DNA of 64,000 nucleotides from Trebouxia sp. TZW2008. Taxonomy: Eukaryota > Chlorophyta > Trebouxiophyceae > Trebouxiales > Trebouxiaceae. Location of the stretch: contig BDIU01000013.1 in assembly GCA_002118135.1 (NCBI GenBank), positions 124,001-188,000 on the forward strand, written 5' to 3'. The stretch's first letter is position 1. Every line of letters starts with the position of its first letter. Under the pieces are notes generated by a model, which saw only the letters and a list, made by a program, of their open reading frames with translations, was not told the DNA's origin and did no database searches. Of this stretch, positions 13,244 through 25,315 are shown piece after piece. The translations under genes were made by a program, and so were the position numbers.

Positions 13244-15300
13244 ATGTCTGCACCTAACCATGTTGGCGAAAGCATAGCTGTGCAGCAAGACGAGCGCTCT
13301 CTGTTTTCGCAAGCAACGCAGCTGTGCCGCAAGTTGCTCCCAGATTGGATCAACCTTGCCGAAGCAGACGTCAAGGTGCCACCATTTGTAGCGCGCTGTC
13401 TGTGTGCAAGTACGCTTGGTTTTGATCTGTCGCAGCTGTGCCTTAGGTGTCAAAGGTCAGCGGAGGCATCACCAACGTTCTCCTCAAGGTATCGCCAACG
13501 CGTCAGCATGACCCTGTATTGGTCAGAGTGTTCGGTGATCACACAGACGAGGTCATCAATAGAGGTCAGGAGGAGAAAATCACCTTGCAGCTGTTCCAGG
13601 CTGGATTTGGGGCAGAGGTACATTGCAGGAGAAAATGCAGCACATGACCATGTTGTTTTGCTGTTGGATTGCTTGCCAATTAGCCTAGTCAGCTCACGTG
13701 CAGATGCAAAACATGCAACCACAAACTGCAGGTACTTGGTACCTTTGACAACGGCAGGGTTGAAACATGGCTGCACATGCGACCGCTGACACCAGAACAG
13801 ATGTGTGAGCCAGGCATGGCTGCATGTATAGCAAAACGGCTTGCAGACTTCCATGCAGCAGACATTCAAGGAGTCCCCAAAGAGCCTCAGATTTTCCAAT
13901 TCATGCTGAAATGGTGAGCCATGATCTAAGCGCCTCGATTACTATTGTTGAGAACTCCTAAAGTGATTGACATCTCAGACAGCACAGCTTTTGCATGTAG
14001 ACAATACAAACTTTCAGCAGCTGTACTGGCAAGAGCCATGCATCTCCATAGCCCAGCATGTTTTGCAACAGCCCAGCATGTTTTGCACGTGTAGCAGACT
14101 GTCGGAAATCACCATCTCGCTACGAAGATGTTCATGTCACTACAGCAAAGCATGGTCTGCATGTGCACATTGGCGATGTCTTCTGATATCTCATGACATC
14201 CTGCCCATGTCAGCTGATGTGAAGGTTGTCTGCAGTCAGCAGCATCATCAACTTGCAGGACGTCATGTCTGGTGCTGTCTTTTGCCATGGCATCAAGGCC
14301 CATGCTGCTGGCAGGCTGGATCAGGCTGCTGGCATGACGTACCCAGATGCTGGCAAGCAGAAGGCAAAGGAGGCCAAAGATTTCAAAGCCATGCAATCAG
14401 AAATTATGGCCATGCAGCAGACGTGCGAGCAGCTTGATTCGCCAGTAGTCTTCAGCCATAACGATCTGCTATCTGGCAACATCATGGTTCCTCTGGAGGT
14501 ATGTCATGCCTTTTGTGACAAACAGCGTGTTTGCACTTGCGTTGGCAGCGTCATTGTGAAGCAGCAGGAGCGTCAACATTGCCATTGTAGGCTTTTGCAT
14601 GATGCACTCTAGGCATGCACATGTGAAGCGACTGTATGGCTCCGTCGCAGTAGCCATGCTGAGAATTGTTGCACGTGGTATGTATCTACATCAAGCATTG
14701 CATGTATGGTTTGCAGGGCACACCAGAGCTCACAGCACTGCAGGAAGGTCAGGTGGATGCCAGCACCATGCAATTCATTGATTTTGAGTACGGCTCCTAC
14801 AACTACAGAGGTTTTGACTTTGCCAATCACTGGTGTGAGTACGCTGGTTTTGAGGGGGACTACATCAGATACCCAGACCGCAAACAGCAAACGAAGTTTG
14901 TGACCGGCTATCTTCAGCAAACAGGCACGGCAACACCGGTAAGCTCGTGAGCACATCAGGACTTTCCGTCTCCTTGATCAACAATCAATCCCACGACATG
15001 TGCAATGTTGTCTTTGAGCACAACTTCTCATGTGATTTGCGCGCTGCAGCGTTATCACCGTGCATTGTGTATAGTGGTCCAATGCAGCGACCTGGCATGT
15101 CAATGCAGGCTGCAGACCAGGTTGAGCAACTTATTGTAGAAGGAAATGTCCTGGCTCTGGTTTCCCATCAGTTTTGGGGAACCTGGGCTTTGATTCAAGC
15201 TCGGTACTCAGCTATAGATTTCGATTACATGGAATATTCCAGCATGCGATGGGATGAGTATCAAAGGCGCAAAGCTGAATTCTTGGCGCCAGTACAGTAG
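13244..15300 (+). CDS. ethanolamine kinase / choline kinase, 6 exons
   Basis: Catalyses ATP-dependent phosphorylation of ethanolamine (or choline), the first step of the CDP-ethanolamine route to phosphatidylethanolamine, in the cytosol. Exons: 13244-13375, 13447-13617, 13732-13913, 14315-14498, 14717-14938, 15109-15300; 360 aa, a normal length for the family. Visible motifs are the N-lobe loop SGGITNVL (exon 2), the catalytic HNDLLSGN (H210, N211, D212; exon 4) and the metal-binding IDFEYGSYNYRGFD (D245; exon 5). The following NHWCEYAGF resembles ethanolamine kinases more than choline kinases, so ethanolamine is the likelier substrate (inference). The exon 4 acceptor at 14314/14315 was chosen because it alone restores the Trp codon split after exon 3. 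Confidence 0.9.
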
Positions 15301-15726
15301 CCAGTAATTCAGCAAACAGCTGGCAATTGATACGCTTCTGTCAGCAGAATTGATGGCTTGAATTGTTGCTTGGTTGCTGTATATGCCCCTGCTTAGGACT
15401 GCAAGGCATCTTTCGTGTCTCATTCTTACCAACACTTCATGCATCGTCTTTGCAGTATCAAGTCCTACAAGGTTCGGACGCTGCTTTCTGTGCTGCATTG
15501 CCCAATATAGTCACGTCGAAGATGAAACGGCAAAGTGCTTTGAGGCACTGCGATTCTGCAGGTTTGACATTGCTTCCAGTTGCAGGGTCCCTTCACCTGT
15601 TGTGCATCTGCATTATACTTGTGGGTCGAACAGCTCGTCGCAGCAGGCTTACATGCCTGTGTGAGCGGCTCTGCTTCGAAGACGAAGCGAGAGTTAGTCC
15701 GTCGTTGACTGCGAGTGTATGTACTG
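15301..15726. other. intergenic region between kinase and AK7
   Basis: Holds the 3' end of the kinase gene and the promoter or 5' UTR of AK7. No further coding exon recognised. Confidence 0.5.
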
Positions 15727-18700
15727 ATGAGGGTGTATATCCACAATCATGACACCTTTGTCGGACGCGCAGTATATACTGCGATTCAGGTACCAGGAGG
15801 AATATTCACACTCGATCCTATAGCCGTGAAAAGTGACCATGATTCGAAACAAGTGTCTGGACTGCAGGCGCAAGGCATCGAGGTCACAACCTCGCAGAGT
15901 ATTGCAGCATCACCAATAGAGGACTGTCCAAGGACCATTGAAGCTGCAACATCTCAGCAAGTGGATGCAAATCCAGCAGAGGGAGTGTCAGACAGCAGTG
16001 ATGCTGCCACTACAGGTGACGCCTTGCCAGCACAGCCTTCTGAATCTGCTGCGGCAGAGGACCCTGCAGAGCCTTCAGACATGCTGTCAGACTCAGAACC
16101 GCCAAGCGTTGTCATTTACAGCCTTTCAGACTCAAGTCAAAGCATTCAAGATGCCCTGTCAGCTCTGGACAGGCAGGTACTTAACAATCTCACCTGCAGC
16201 CCTTCGTGTACTGTCACTCTGTTGGACTGTTCCTCAGACTGTATCTTTTGTACAGAGGCAGGCCAAGACAGAGCAAACATTCATTGCCATCACAACACCT
16301 CTCACATGGGCAAGAACTCAGCTTACAGCTCCCACTGCAGCGCCAGCTGTGCAGCCAGCTCGCAATGAGAAAGCGCCAAGGACCACAAGCCCTGTTGCCT
16401 TTCAGACTGAGCCAGACGCACAGCACGCTACAGACGTACAACAGAGTGCAAACATGCAGCAGCCAGCAGAGGTGCAGCAACAGACTGAGCCCGCCACAGC
16501 TGTGGAAACACAGCCTTCTGTTGCTCAGCCTTTGCCAGTCTTGAGCAGCGCTAATGCTGATATGCGCCGGGCAGCTGCCTGTGCTCGCAACATCCTGCAG
16601 GCGGAGCGCACCATCTTGGCTGCTAGCAACAAGGTGCTCAAGACGTATGTCATATGCCCTGGCATCCTCTATGGTAAGCTCAGCCACCTTACTTGATTCT
16701 GCCTTACGTCTTGACAGCTGTGCTTCCTTTCAACAAATGCAGAAACAGGTTACGTGTATGTCATATGCCCTGGCATCCTCTACGGTAAGCTGAGTCACCT
16801 GCTTGGCAGCGCCTTTTGTGTGTATAGCTATGCTTTTTTCTGGCGGAGCAGGTGACAAAATTTATCATGTTTGAAAACGGCTCATACTCAATGCGTCTGC
16901 TGAGCATGGTCTTTTGCAAAAGAGGACCAGCTTGCAGTTGGCTCAACAACACATGCTCAAAGCATCAGTAGCTGCATGTCAATCTTGCGACTCATAAGAC
17001 ATGCTGCACCTTTACTCTGCTTACATCAAGTCCATTGGTGTCCCAAGCTCAAAAGCTCGCATATTAGTCAGCAACTTCAAAAATTTTATTTGCGTGTGAG
17101 ATGCTCAAAAGCTAACTTGTCAGCCAAGAATGTTATAGTATGTTGCTGCTTTTGCATGTTGTTCACGATTGCGACACCTGTGCAGGCAATGGTGAGACAG
17201 ATGCTGGGCTTCACGCCATCTTCAAGGCCTCATGGGAGGCCAAGCAAGACATGCCTGTCCTCCTGTACGGCCCAGGTCACAACATCCTCCCAACAATGCA
17301 TGTAGCAGACCTGGCAGCCTATGTAGCAGCAGTCTGCTTGGAGCCACCAGCGCAGCAATATCTGCTGGCAGCCGACAACCTGCGCCTGACTCAGCGTGAG
17401 ATTGTGACAGCCATTGCACAGAGGTTTTGGGATATGCCTGTGAAGGAACTCAGCATGGAGGAGCTGTACTTTCAGCAGGTGCTGTACCTGGTGACTGGCC
17501 AGATGCGCATGTCCATTTTGAGGCTGTACTGTAGCTTGTGACTGGGCAGCTGCGCATGCTGATGTCAAGGCTTTAGGCAACAATATGCAAGGCAGCACGC
17601 TGTCACAGCAATGCCCAGTTGTTCATGTTTTGGAGGCATACCACAGCCTTTGCAGGCAGCAGCAACAGCAATCAATCTGCACATGCTCACATAACGCTAA
17701 TCAGCATTTGTATGAGATTCTCTCCTATGTTTCCGATAGCCATTCATGTTCCAGAGCTTCAAACTGGAATGTGGGCAACAGCAAGGCAACTGATTTTTGA
17801 CATTTCTCACAGCAATGTGCATCAAGCAGGCATCGTACAGCATGTCACCTACACTCTGTTGCGGACATGACTTGCAGTCCAAAACAGCAGCAGCACACAT
17901 CAGCCCAGACTGGTGTATCTTTGCAGGGCATTGAGCACATGCTGGTCAACTTGCCCTTCACAATGACCCCTCTCAGCTCTCCCCCTCAGTTGCAATACCC
18001 AGATGGCTTCATTGCCCACCTGGACAGCGCTGTGCAGCAGTACATCCAGACGCGCAGCTTGCAGCCCTTGCGCCTGTTGCTCACTGGCCCTCCTGCTGTT
18101 GGCAAGTCAACAATGGCTGCAAGGTAGTCCATCTGTTTCTCCAGCCTGCAGTGAATCTCCAAGGCTACTCAAACAAAGCAAAACAACACTTTGAAGCCCT
18201 CAGCTAAACAGCTGCCCTGACTCCCCTGAGATGCTTGAAACTTGGATAAGTCCAGGCTCTTGGAACAACTCTGTGCTCTCAGATGCAGTGGGCATGAGTG
18301 TCAAGGCCTCTGCTTGTATGAACATGCATAAGGGCTCAGTGGCATAGCCTGATCGCAGTCTCAATTCAATCTTGCCGTTGGGTGTTGATCTTGATGCAGC
18401 AGACTTGTCATAGTGTGTGATAATGCAGATGCAAAACAAATGCCTCGCATCAGAGTGAGCTGCCAACCACAACCAAACACCTGCTTAGCGCTGTAGGCTT
18501 TTAGAAGCAATGATTGGTAGCAAATCCAACAGTCCTCAACCTTCTTGCCAACTTTGCTACCACCCCTCAACATATGCACCTGTCTTGCAGGCTGGCACAG
18601 CATTATCAGCTGCATTTGGTGTCAGCCAAGAGCATTTTGACTGCAGCCAACGACATTGGGGGCTCTGTCAAGCAGGTACAGTGTACTGCATGCCAATTGT

Positions 18701-21700
18701 TTGATCCATTGGCAGATCTGTTGCGAAGCCCTTCTGGGAAGCAATTTCAAACTGTGTGTGCTGCTGCTGCTGCTGCTCACATCTTCTGATAAGCATAGCT
18801 TCCATCTCCTTCCATGCATGAGGCTGGTTGCACATGTGTTCGGCAGCAAGCAGATGTATTTTTGCTTGTTGTCCTTCTTTGAGGCACCTTCTAGCACTTG
18901 AAAATTGACGATCAGATCAGTCAAGCTCTGTCACGTTAATTGAGCAACCTGCTCGCGACTTCTCTCCTGGTTTCAAATGGCACTCCAGCATGCATAGAGT
19001 CTTGCCTCTGCAGCAGCAGAGCCCCCGCATGTTTCAGCTTTGCAACAGCCATACAGCATGACACATGTTGAGGCTGTCTTGTCTGGCGCAGACATCATGC
19101 ATTCCAGGGCTGCTTCTGTTAATGACAGCTCCCATTGCAGTGCCAAGCGTCATACGTTTCTTTTTGCTCCTATGTTTTCTTTTATGTTGTATTAAGCAGC
19201 CCAAGAAACCCAGAGACACTTGGCAGACAACTGTATATAAGGACCTCACCTCCCCTCATGCTCAATACAAATGGTTTAGGATATATATAGCACAGGACCA
19301 AACTGGTCGGAAACAGTTGATTGCTCCACTACGTGCCTAGCTGGGCCTGCTTAGCCTGGCCAGCACACTTTTATGGTAAAATGAAAATGAGCCCGAGAAA
19401 GGCAACTGGGCATGCAGGAAGTCCAAGCTGAGTTGAGTGGCAAGGTGGGACGGGTGTCAGACGGCAACATGGCCAAGCTGTGCAGCCATTTGCTGAGCAA
19501 GAGGGATGTGCGTTCAAGAGGCTTCCTTTTAGAGGGCTGGCCCAAGACTGCAGATCAGGCTGAACTGCTGTTCATGCAGGATCAGCCTTACACGTAACTG
19601 CCCTGCCCCGTATGATGCAAGTACCCGCAGCAACAAGAGCGCTTTGACATTGCCTTATTGCACATGGAATTGCCTGCAAAGTTGCGTATGCTGTAAAGCA
19701 CAAGCAAGCAGCAACTGAGAAACAAATGACATGGAAAAGCATTCTGCGACTGATCATGGCATGAGTGCTTGCAGCCCTGAGGAGAGGCAGCGCTTGGAGA
19801 CTCTCAGAGACGCTCAGGCTGGCATTAATGCTGCTACTGCCGCTGCTCCAGTCAAAGGCAAGCCAGCCAAGCCTGATTCAAAGGTACAGCTGTTGCAGCT
19901 GTTGGTGCTGTTTGTGGTTTTGCTGTTGTCACCTGTGCACTAGCTATGAGAGATGCTCCAAGCGATGCTTGAGTCACCACTGCCGCTCATCCTGCTGCTG
20001 CCACTGCTTCAGTCAAAGGCAAGCCAGCCAAGCCCAATCCAAAGGTACAGCCTCCTCTTGTTGCTGCTGCTGTCAACGTTTCACCGCTGACGGGGCTCAA
20101 AGAGATACTCTGGCAGATGGTCAATTTGCCACTGCTGCTGATGCTGTCAAAGGCAAGCTTGAGGCAGCGCCTGCTTGGTAGCAACAGCAACAGCCAAGGC
20201 TTGTATGGGCTGTGTTGCAATTGCAATGGCAAGACAACTTGTCAAAGCAGCTCTCCCACATTACTGCCACCTTAATGTTGTTTACAGGAGACAAGTTCGC
20301 TCAGGCATGAATGTTGACTGCAGGCTCAGCAGTCAATATTGGTTTGAATGCTCATGATCCACTTTGCTTGCAATGCATGCAAGTTTGAATCACAGTCAAG
20401 GACAGTCAGCAGCTGTTGTAAATCACATCATAGTCACTGTGCAGGGCAAGGCAGCAGCCAAGCCTGACTTACCCAAGAGGCTGAAACCCCTGCCAGATAT
20501 GTTCCCAACCCACGTGATTCACATGGACGCTGCTGAGTCAGCTCTGCTTCCAAGATGTCTGGCGCTTGGAGAACAAGAGCAGGCAGCAGCCAAAGCAGCT
20601 GCAATCGCAGCTGATCCCAAGTCAGCTGCTGCTCCCGCCAAGGGCAAAGGGAAGGAGGCAGGACCCTTGACTCACAACAATGAAAAGGACTTCAAGTAAG
20701 ACGCATGGTGGTCCTTCTTCAGGAAACTGAGAGTGTTGTGACTGTAACAACACGGTGCGTTATATGGCATCACTTTAAGCGAGTCAACTTGGAATATTGT
20801 CTGTGCCTGTCATTGCAAGGTGCATTGGTTTTGCCATTAACACAACTTGTCATTCTCAGAAGCTTTGATAAGAGGATTTTGTTGATGAAGCCTTCTTTCT
20901 CTTCTTTGTGCTCAGCTTTCCATGTCATTGCAGGCGGCGGTATGCAGCCTACAAGGCTATACAAGATGGAGATGCAGCCAGCTTGAAGGCCCTGCAAGCC
21001 GCTGAGCAGCTGTGGTGGGATGACAAGAAGGCTGTCCTAGAAGCTGCTGCCACAGCTGAGGCGGAAGCTGCTGCTGCAGCTAGTGCCAAGTACGCTGCAT
21101 GCATACACATGGTTTTACCCTGCAGTATGCACGTGCCTGCTTTGCACTCCTTGCGCTAGGTTTGACTAGTGCATTGAGCATGGTCCTCTCTCAATGCACG
21201 CCCTTGCACAGCAAACTCTCTGTCTGCAACACATCAGCGTTGCATATACTTTTGAAACAGTACAATTCAGAAGCACAGACATGTCTTCAGTACAGTCTGG
21301 CTTTGGGTAAGTGAAGCAGCCCCTTGCCAAGGAGCAATTCCCCTGGGGACCCCTTCTGTTTGTCCTGTCTTCCCGCTCCACGCAGGGCACTGATGTTGAT
21401 GCATGCCTTTCATATGCTTAATTGGGTTGGTGCCATTGTCTGGCATTGCAAATAAGGCAACAATTCTGGCTGACAGGGAGTGCAACTCATGCATGCAAGG
21501 GGTCTTGCAGCAACCCAAGTTCTTGCACAACTGCTCCTAAGGGTGACAGGTGTCGAGAGGTGCCCAACTTTGCTGTTGTGTTCAGGACAATGAGGCTGAC
21601 AGCACTGGCCAGTATGAAGTCCATGGGCCCAGGGGGCTTTGCAGCCACCATGAAAGCCTCCAGCCGGGGGACAGGCACTTTCCTGCCCAGATCCAGGACC

Positions 21701-24700
21701 AACACCACAGGTACCCCTTGATGCTGCTGTTGTATTCTGCCTCTTTGTCTTGATTTGAGTGCAGTTAGCAGACAGCAAACATCACTCATACACTCTGTGC
21801 CTCTTTACCTGCTGCTATTGGTTTGGCCTCTTTGTCTTGACACCGCGCCAGCAGTCACTGTCTTAGCTCTTGTGCCTCCAGTCGGGGAACAGGCACTCTT
21901 CTACCCAGATCCAGGACTGACACCACTGGTAAACCCCACTGCTGTTGCAGTTTTGCCTTGGGTGTTGCCTTCAGCATTGTGGGCTTAGTTGATGCCTGGA
22001 GTGACAAATTCAAGCTCTGATATTCAATACAATGTCCATGACAAAGTCAGTTGCTATCAACTCACTTGATCAGCGATGAACCACATACATTCATGACAGC
22101 CATTACTCAACAGTCAACAATGACAGCGCCAGAGTTGGTTGATCATTGTACAGGGGAGGAAAATGGGAGCCGGAAAGGGACACCTCCAGTGCCAGGGCCT
22201 GCAGGTGCAGCCCTAGCCGCCCATCTCAGGCAGGGGGCCCCCTCCCTGCAGCATGGGGGGCTGCTGGGCCTCCTAGCACAGCACCACGCACAGGTACCTG
22301 CCCTGTCATGCAATACTGCCGTACACACACAGTTGCCATGCTATGCCATGCTATAAGAGTCATGTACCATGGTTGGCAGCTGCAGCCCTATCTGCCCACT
22401 TCAGGCAAGGGGCCCCCTCCCTGCAGCATGGGGGCCTGGGGGCCCTTGAAGCTCAGCACCATGCAAAGGTATCCGATCTGCCCTTTGACCTTGTCAAGAG
22501 TGTTGTTTCTGATTGTGACCCTCCGGACAAAGTTGATGTCCTATCTGGTCTGTGACTGCAGGTGGTGATGCTTGATGCAGCCCAGAAAGCAGATGATGTG
22601 TTGACAGCAGTCACTACAGCTGTGGGGGCACCCCACAACTACTCTGCCCAGGATGCCAGAGCTGCAGCCACCTCGTCTGCAGGCGCTGTTTCTGCTGCCA
22701 CCGCTGTCCCGCCTTCAAGTGCAGCACCAGCTGCTGCTGTGACACAAGAGGCAACTGAGGTTGCAGCTGGGGCTGCACAGCAGCCAGCAATGACGGATGA
22801 GCAGGTGACACATCAAATTTTTTGTGAGCATCAAGGATCAGCGTTTGGCCAGTACACAGTACAGTGTGGCTGAGCTCGACATCGGCACTTGACATGTTGT
22901 GTCCCGGTGTTACACATTAAGCTCTTAGACAGAAACAATGCAAACAACCTGTGTGTGCAATGTATAATGCTGCTTAACAGATTGCACTTCAAAACCTGGA
23001 TGTGTTGTGCAAAAGGGTACATACAAGGCTGCTGAGCGGGTGCAACTGTTGAAACTATGCTGCAGTGCGCATCTAGCTACACAAGACTGCTTGATAAAAA
23101 AGGCAGTGAATGAAGGTCAACATTGCACAAGTAACACAATTCAACACAAAACAGGAATACCTAAGCAGCTATCTGTCATTACATACCGCAATCTCTGTTC
23201 ATTTACTTGTACAAGTAACAGTACGATGTGCTGTGCAACACGCAGCAGCCCAGGAGTATGTGCAAAGATGCAGAGCTGAGACAGTGGCTATGAGAGCGGA
23301 GCCTCTAAAGCCGTATTGTTACCATCACTTGTACAGTGACTATCATTGTTACTATCACTGCTACTGCTATCTTACTGTTGATATCACTGCATGTATGAAT
23401 GAACAAGTGCTGTTTGACAGGCAGCAGCCGCGGAGTATGTCCAGAGGTGCAGAGCTGAGACAGTGGCTATGAGGGCAGAGCCCCTGAAGCAGTACATGAT
23501 GCAGCAGCTGATGCCTGTGCTAGCCAAAGCCATGGCTGATGCCACCAATGATCAGCCTGCACAGCCTGTGCTGTATGTCGCCAATAAGCTGACAGAGGTA
23601 AGTCACTGCTGTGAACGGCACGGCAATCCTGTGTCAGTCTGTTTGGCCTTCTTGTTGAACAGGAAGCTTGGTGCTTCAGCCACAGCTGTGGCTGAAGCCA
23701 ACAATAACCAGCAATCAGAGCCTGTGCTGTATGTTGCCAACAAGGTGACAGAATATGTCACAGCAGTCAAAGGGCACAAGCAGTTCTGCATCATCAGAAC
23801 ATCTCTGAGAGTTCAGTTTGCTGCATGTAGCAAGTCGCTGCCTGTGCTGGCCAAAGCCATGGCTGATGTCACCAATGATCAGCCTGCACAGCCTGTGCTG
23901 TATATTGCCAACAAGCTGACAGAGGTACGTCACAACTTCGAACAGCATCAATGTGTTGTCTGTATCATCACTTTCTTGAGTTTCTGATCTGTGCTAGCCA
24001 AGGCCATGGCTGATGCCACCAATGATCAGCCAGCACAGTCTGTGCTGTATATTGCCAACAAGCTGACAGAGGTATGTCACAACTGTGAACAGCATCAATG
24101 TGTTGTCTGTACCATCAGTTTCTGGAGTTTACTGATCTGTGCTAGCCAAGGCCATGGCTGATGTCACCAATGATCAGCCAGCACAGTCTGTGCTGTGTAT
24201 TGCCAACAAGCCGAGAAGAGGTATGTCACAGCTGCAACCAGCTGCATGCTTGTCTTTTGCTTTCTCAAACATCATTGTGTCGTGATTGCTAAGGCTAGGC
24301 TGATGCCACCAATGATCAACCAGCACAGCCTATGCTGCATGTTGCCAAGAAGCTGATATGCCACAACAACCAAGAACTCAACCCAATGATCGGATATCAC
24401 AGTAGTGAAGAGCACAGCCATGTGTGCTATGTATAGCGTCAAGATTCTCAGCTTTCTGACCAACTCTTGATGGACAGAGCAATCTGTAATGCACAATCAG
24501 CCAGCACAATTTGTCATGACTGTTGTTCAAAAGCTGGCTGACGAGCCAACAGTCAAAGAGCTCAAGCCAGTGAAGGTCTGTCAGAGCTCAGAAGAGCACA
24601 AAGCGGTTCTGTGTTTGACCTAAGAGCTAACTACTGCTTGCGGCCTCGGGATTAGGCGGTATATCAGCTTGATTTCGGTTCAAGAGCATGTTACGGCCAT

Positions 24701-25315
24701 ATCATCCAGACTACACCCCTTCTCGTCCGATCAGGGAAGTCAAACTGGATTGAGCTCAACTAGTACTCGGCTGAGTGATCGCCCGGGAACCTTGAGTGCT
24801 GTAGTGTCTTGGTCTTTTGTTTTGGAGCCTGCAGCAGAAAGCCTGATCTGTATTTTTGACCGTTTCTCTTGCAATTGCGGCTCCGCTAGCCTTTGTTTTG
24901 TAATTCTGCAAGCCTGCGTTGTTAGCGTTGCACATTGCAGGGCAGGCTTCAGGGTCTGTATGCTTGACACTTGGGTGCTATGACAGCCAGAGCTATCTGC
25001 ATTGCAGCACCAGCCAGGACTGCCTGTGCTGCATCTTGCCAACAAGCTGACAAAGCTATGTCACACCAATCACTCACAAGAGCCTGACCACGTGAAGTAA
25101 TGTCACAGCTGTGAACTGAAAGACGGCAGCCCTCAGCTTGTTGACAGGACTTTTGCTTTTGCTTGCAGGCAGGCAAGCTGCTGGATCTGCAGTATCCTGA
25201 TCCCTATGCAGCGGAGATATATGCTGTTCAACGGCAAAAGTGGGATGCAAAGAACACCAGAGATGGTGATCAAGAAGCGCGCAAGGCAGTCAGGGAAACA
25301 ACAGCAGCTGCATGA
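15727..25315 (+). CDS. AK7: adenylate kinase 7 (AK7-type, Rossmann + adenylate kinase + DPY30-type tail), 14 exons
   Basis: Exons: 15727-16176, 16256-16673, 17186-17478, 17927-18123, 18591-18675, 19418-19593, 19775-19883, 20445-20695, 20934-21089, 21586-21710, 22154-22293, 22562-22804, 23421-23597, 25169-25315; 988 aa with consistent phases. AK7 interconverts 2 ADP with ATP + AMP and in animals acts in motile cilia. The N-terminal part is the AK7 nucleotide-binding-like domain (VYIHNHDTFVGRAV, TPLTWARTQL, YVICPGILYG). The kinase domain has the P-loop GPPAVGKS (441-448) and LEGWPKT (519-525), with a long Ala-rich insert. GAPHNYSAQD matches the AK7 motif after the kinase. Exon 13 encodes the DPY30-like helical pair (about 905-940: YMMQQLMPVLAKAM). 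Exons 10 and 11 are the least certain, since a second phase-compatible copy of each exists downstream. Several introns carry exon copies. TGTAA at 25358 may be the polyadenylation signal. Confidence 0.83.
16746..16790 (+). repeat. copy of the 3' end and donor of AK7 exon 2
   Basis: 'tatgtcatatgccctggcat' and the following 'cctctacg|gtaagct' repeat the end of exon 2 (real donor 16673/16674) with one substitution in the last codon. The spacing is 111 nt. It lies in intron 2 in sense orientation. Confidence 0.9.
19978..20050 (+). repeat. copy of the 3' end and donor of AK7 exon 7
   Basis: The sequence around 20010-20050 repeats the exon 7 end encoding VKGKPAKP and its donor 'aaag|gtacag' (real donor 19883/19884; copy 20044/20045; spacing 161 nt). 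It lies in intron 7. Confidence 0.85.
21882..21928 (+). other. alternative copy of AK7 exon 10 (phase-compatible pseudo-exon or alternative exon)
   Basis: The 47 nt after 'gcctccag' repeat the end of exon 10. Most differences are silent in the exon 10 frame (third-position changes, one Phe/Leu and one Asn/Asp change). With acceptor 21881/21882 and donor 21928/21929 (gtaaac) it fits the phases of exons 9 and 11, so it could replace a truncated exon 10. Whether it is used cannot be told. Confidence 0.5.
22386..22468 (+). other. alternative copy of AK7 exon 11 (phase-compatible, open)
   Basis: Repeats the last part of exon 11 (both encode RQGAPSLQHGG) without any indel. Codon differences are about half silent. 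Acceptor 22385/22386 and donor 22468/22469 (gtatcc) give the phases needed to join exon 10 and exon 12, so mutually exclusive use with 22154-22293 is possible. It may also be a recent, still intact intronic copy. Confidence 0.5.
23232..25070 (+). repeat. array of decaying copies of the DPY30-type exon of AK7
   Basis: One copy lies upstream of the real exon 23421-23597. It starts near 23232, repeats the acceptor side encoding EYVQRCRAETVAMRAEPLK, then diverges. Downstream, copies of the exon's 3' end plus the donor region end at about 23752, 23924, 24071, 24220 and 24356 (spacings 155, 172, 147, 149, 136). Weaker remnants occur at 24480-24545 and 24995-25070. The recurrent core is 'accaatgatcag' to 'gccaacaagctgacagag|gta'. 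Frame and donor decay with distance: 'aagccgagaagag' at 24220, no donor at 24356. Confidence 0.88.
24688..24807 (+). rRNA. 5S ribosomal RNA gene
   Basis: The 120-nt stretch has the standard 5S layout. Its 5' end (atgttacgg) pairs over nine bases with the 3' end (ctgtagtgt) if G-U pairs are allowed, forming helix I. The conserved loop segments 'tctcgtccgatcagggaagt' and 'ctagtactcggctgagtgat', and 'cgcccgggaa', sit at the expected distances. The 120-nt length matches 5S RNA exactly. The internal control region for TFIIIA/Pol III would be around 24735-24780. Downstream, T-rich 'ggtcttttgttttgg' could terminate Pol III. It lies in sense orientation in the last intron of AK7, just after the decayed DPY30 copies. 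Whether it is expressed or a dispersed pseudogene cannot be judged. Confidence 0.87.

Noticed and set aside
24600..24700. 'ggttcaagagc' with upstream sequence considered as a tRNA gene
   Set aside because: No acceptor stem or anticodon arm can be folded; it is simply the 5' flank of the 5S rRNA gene.
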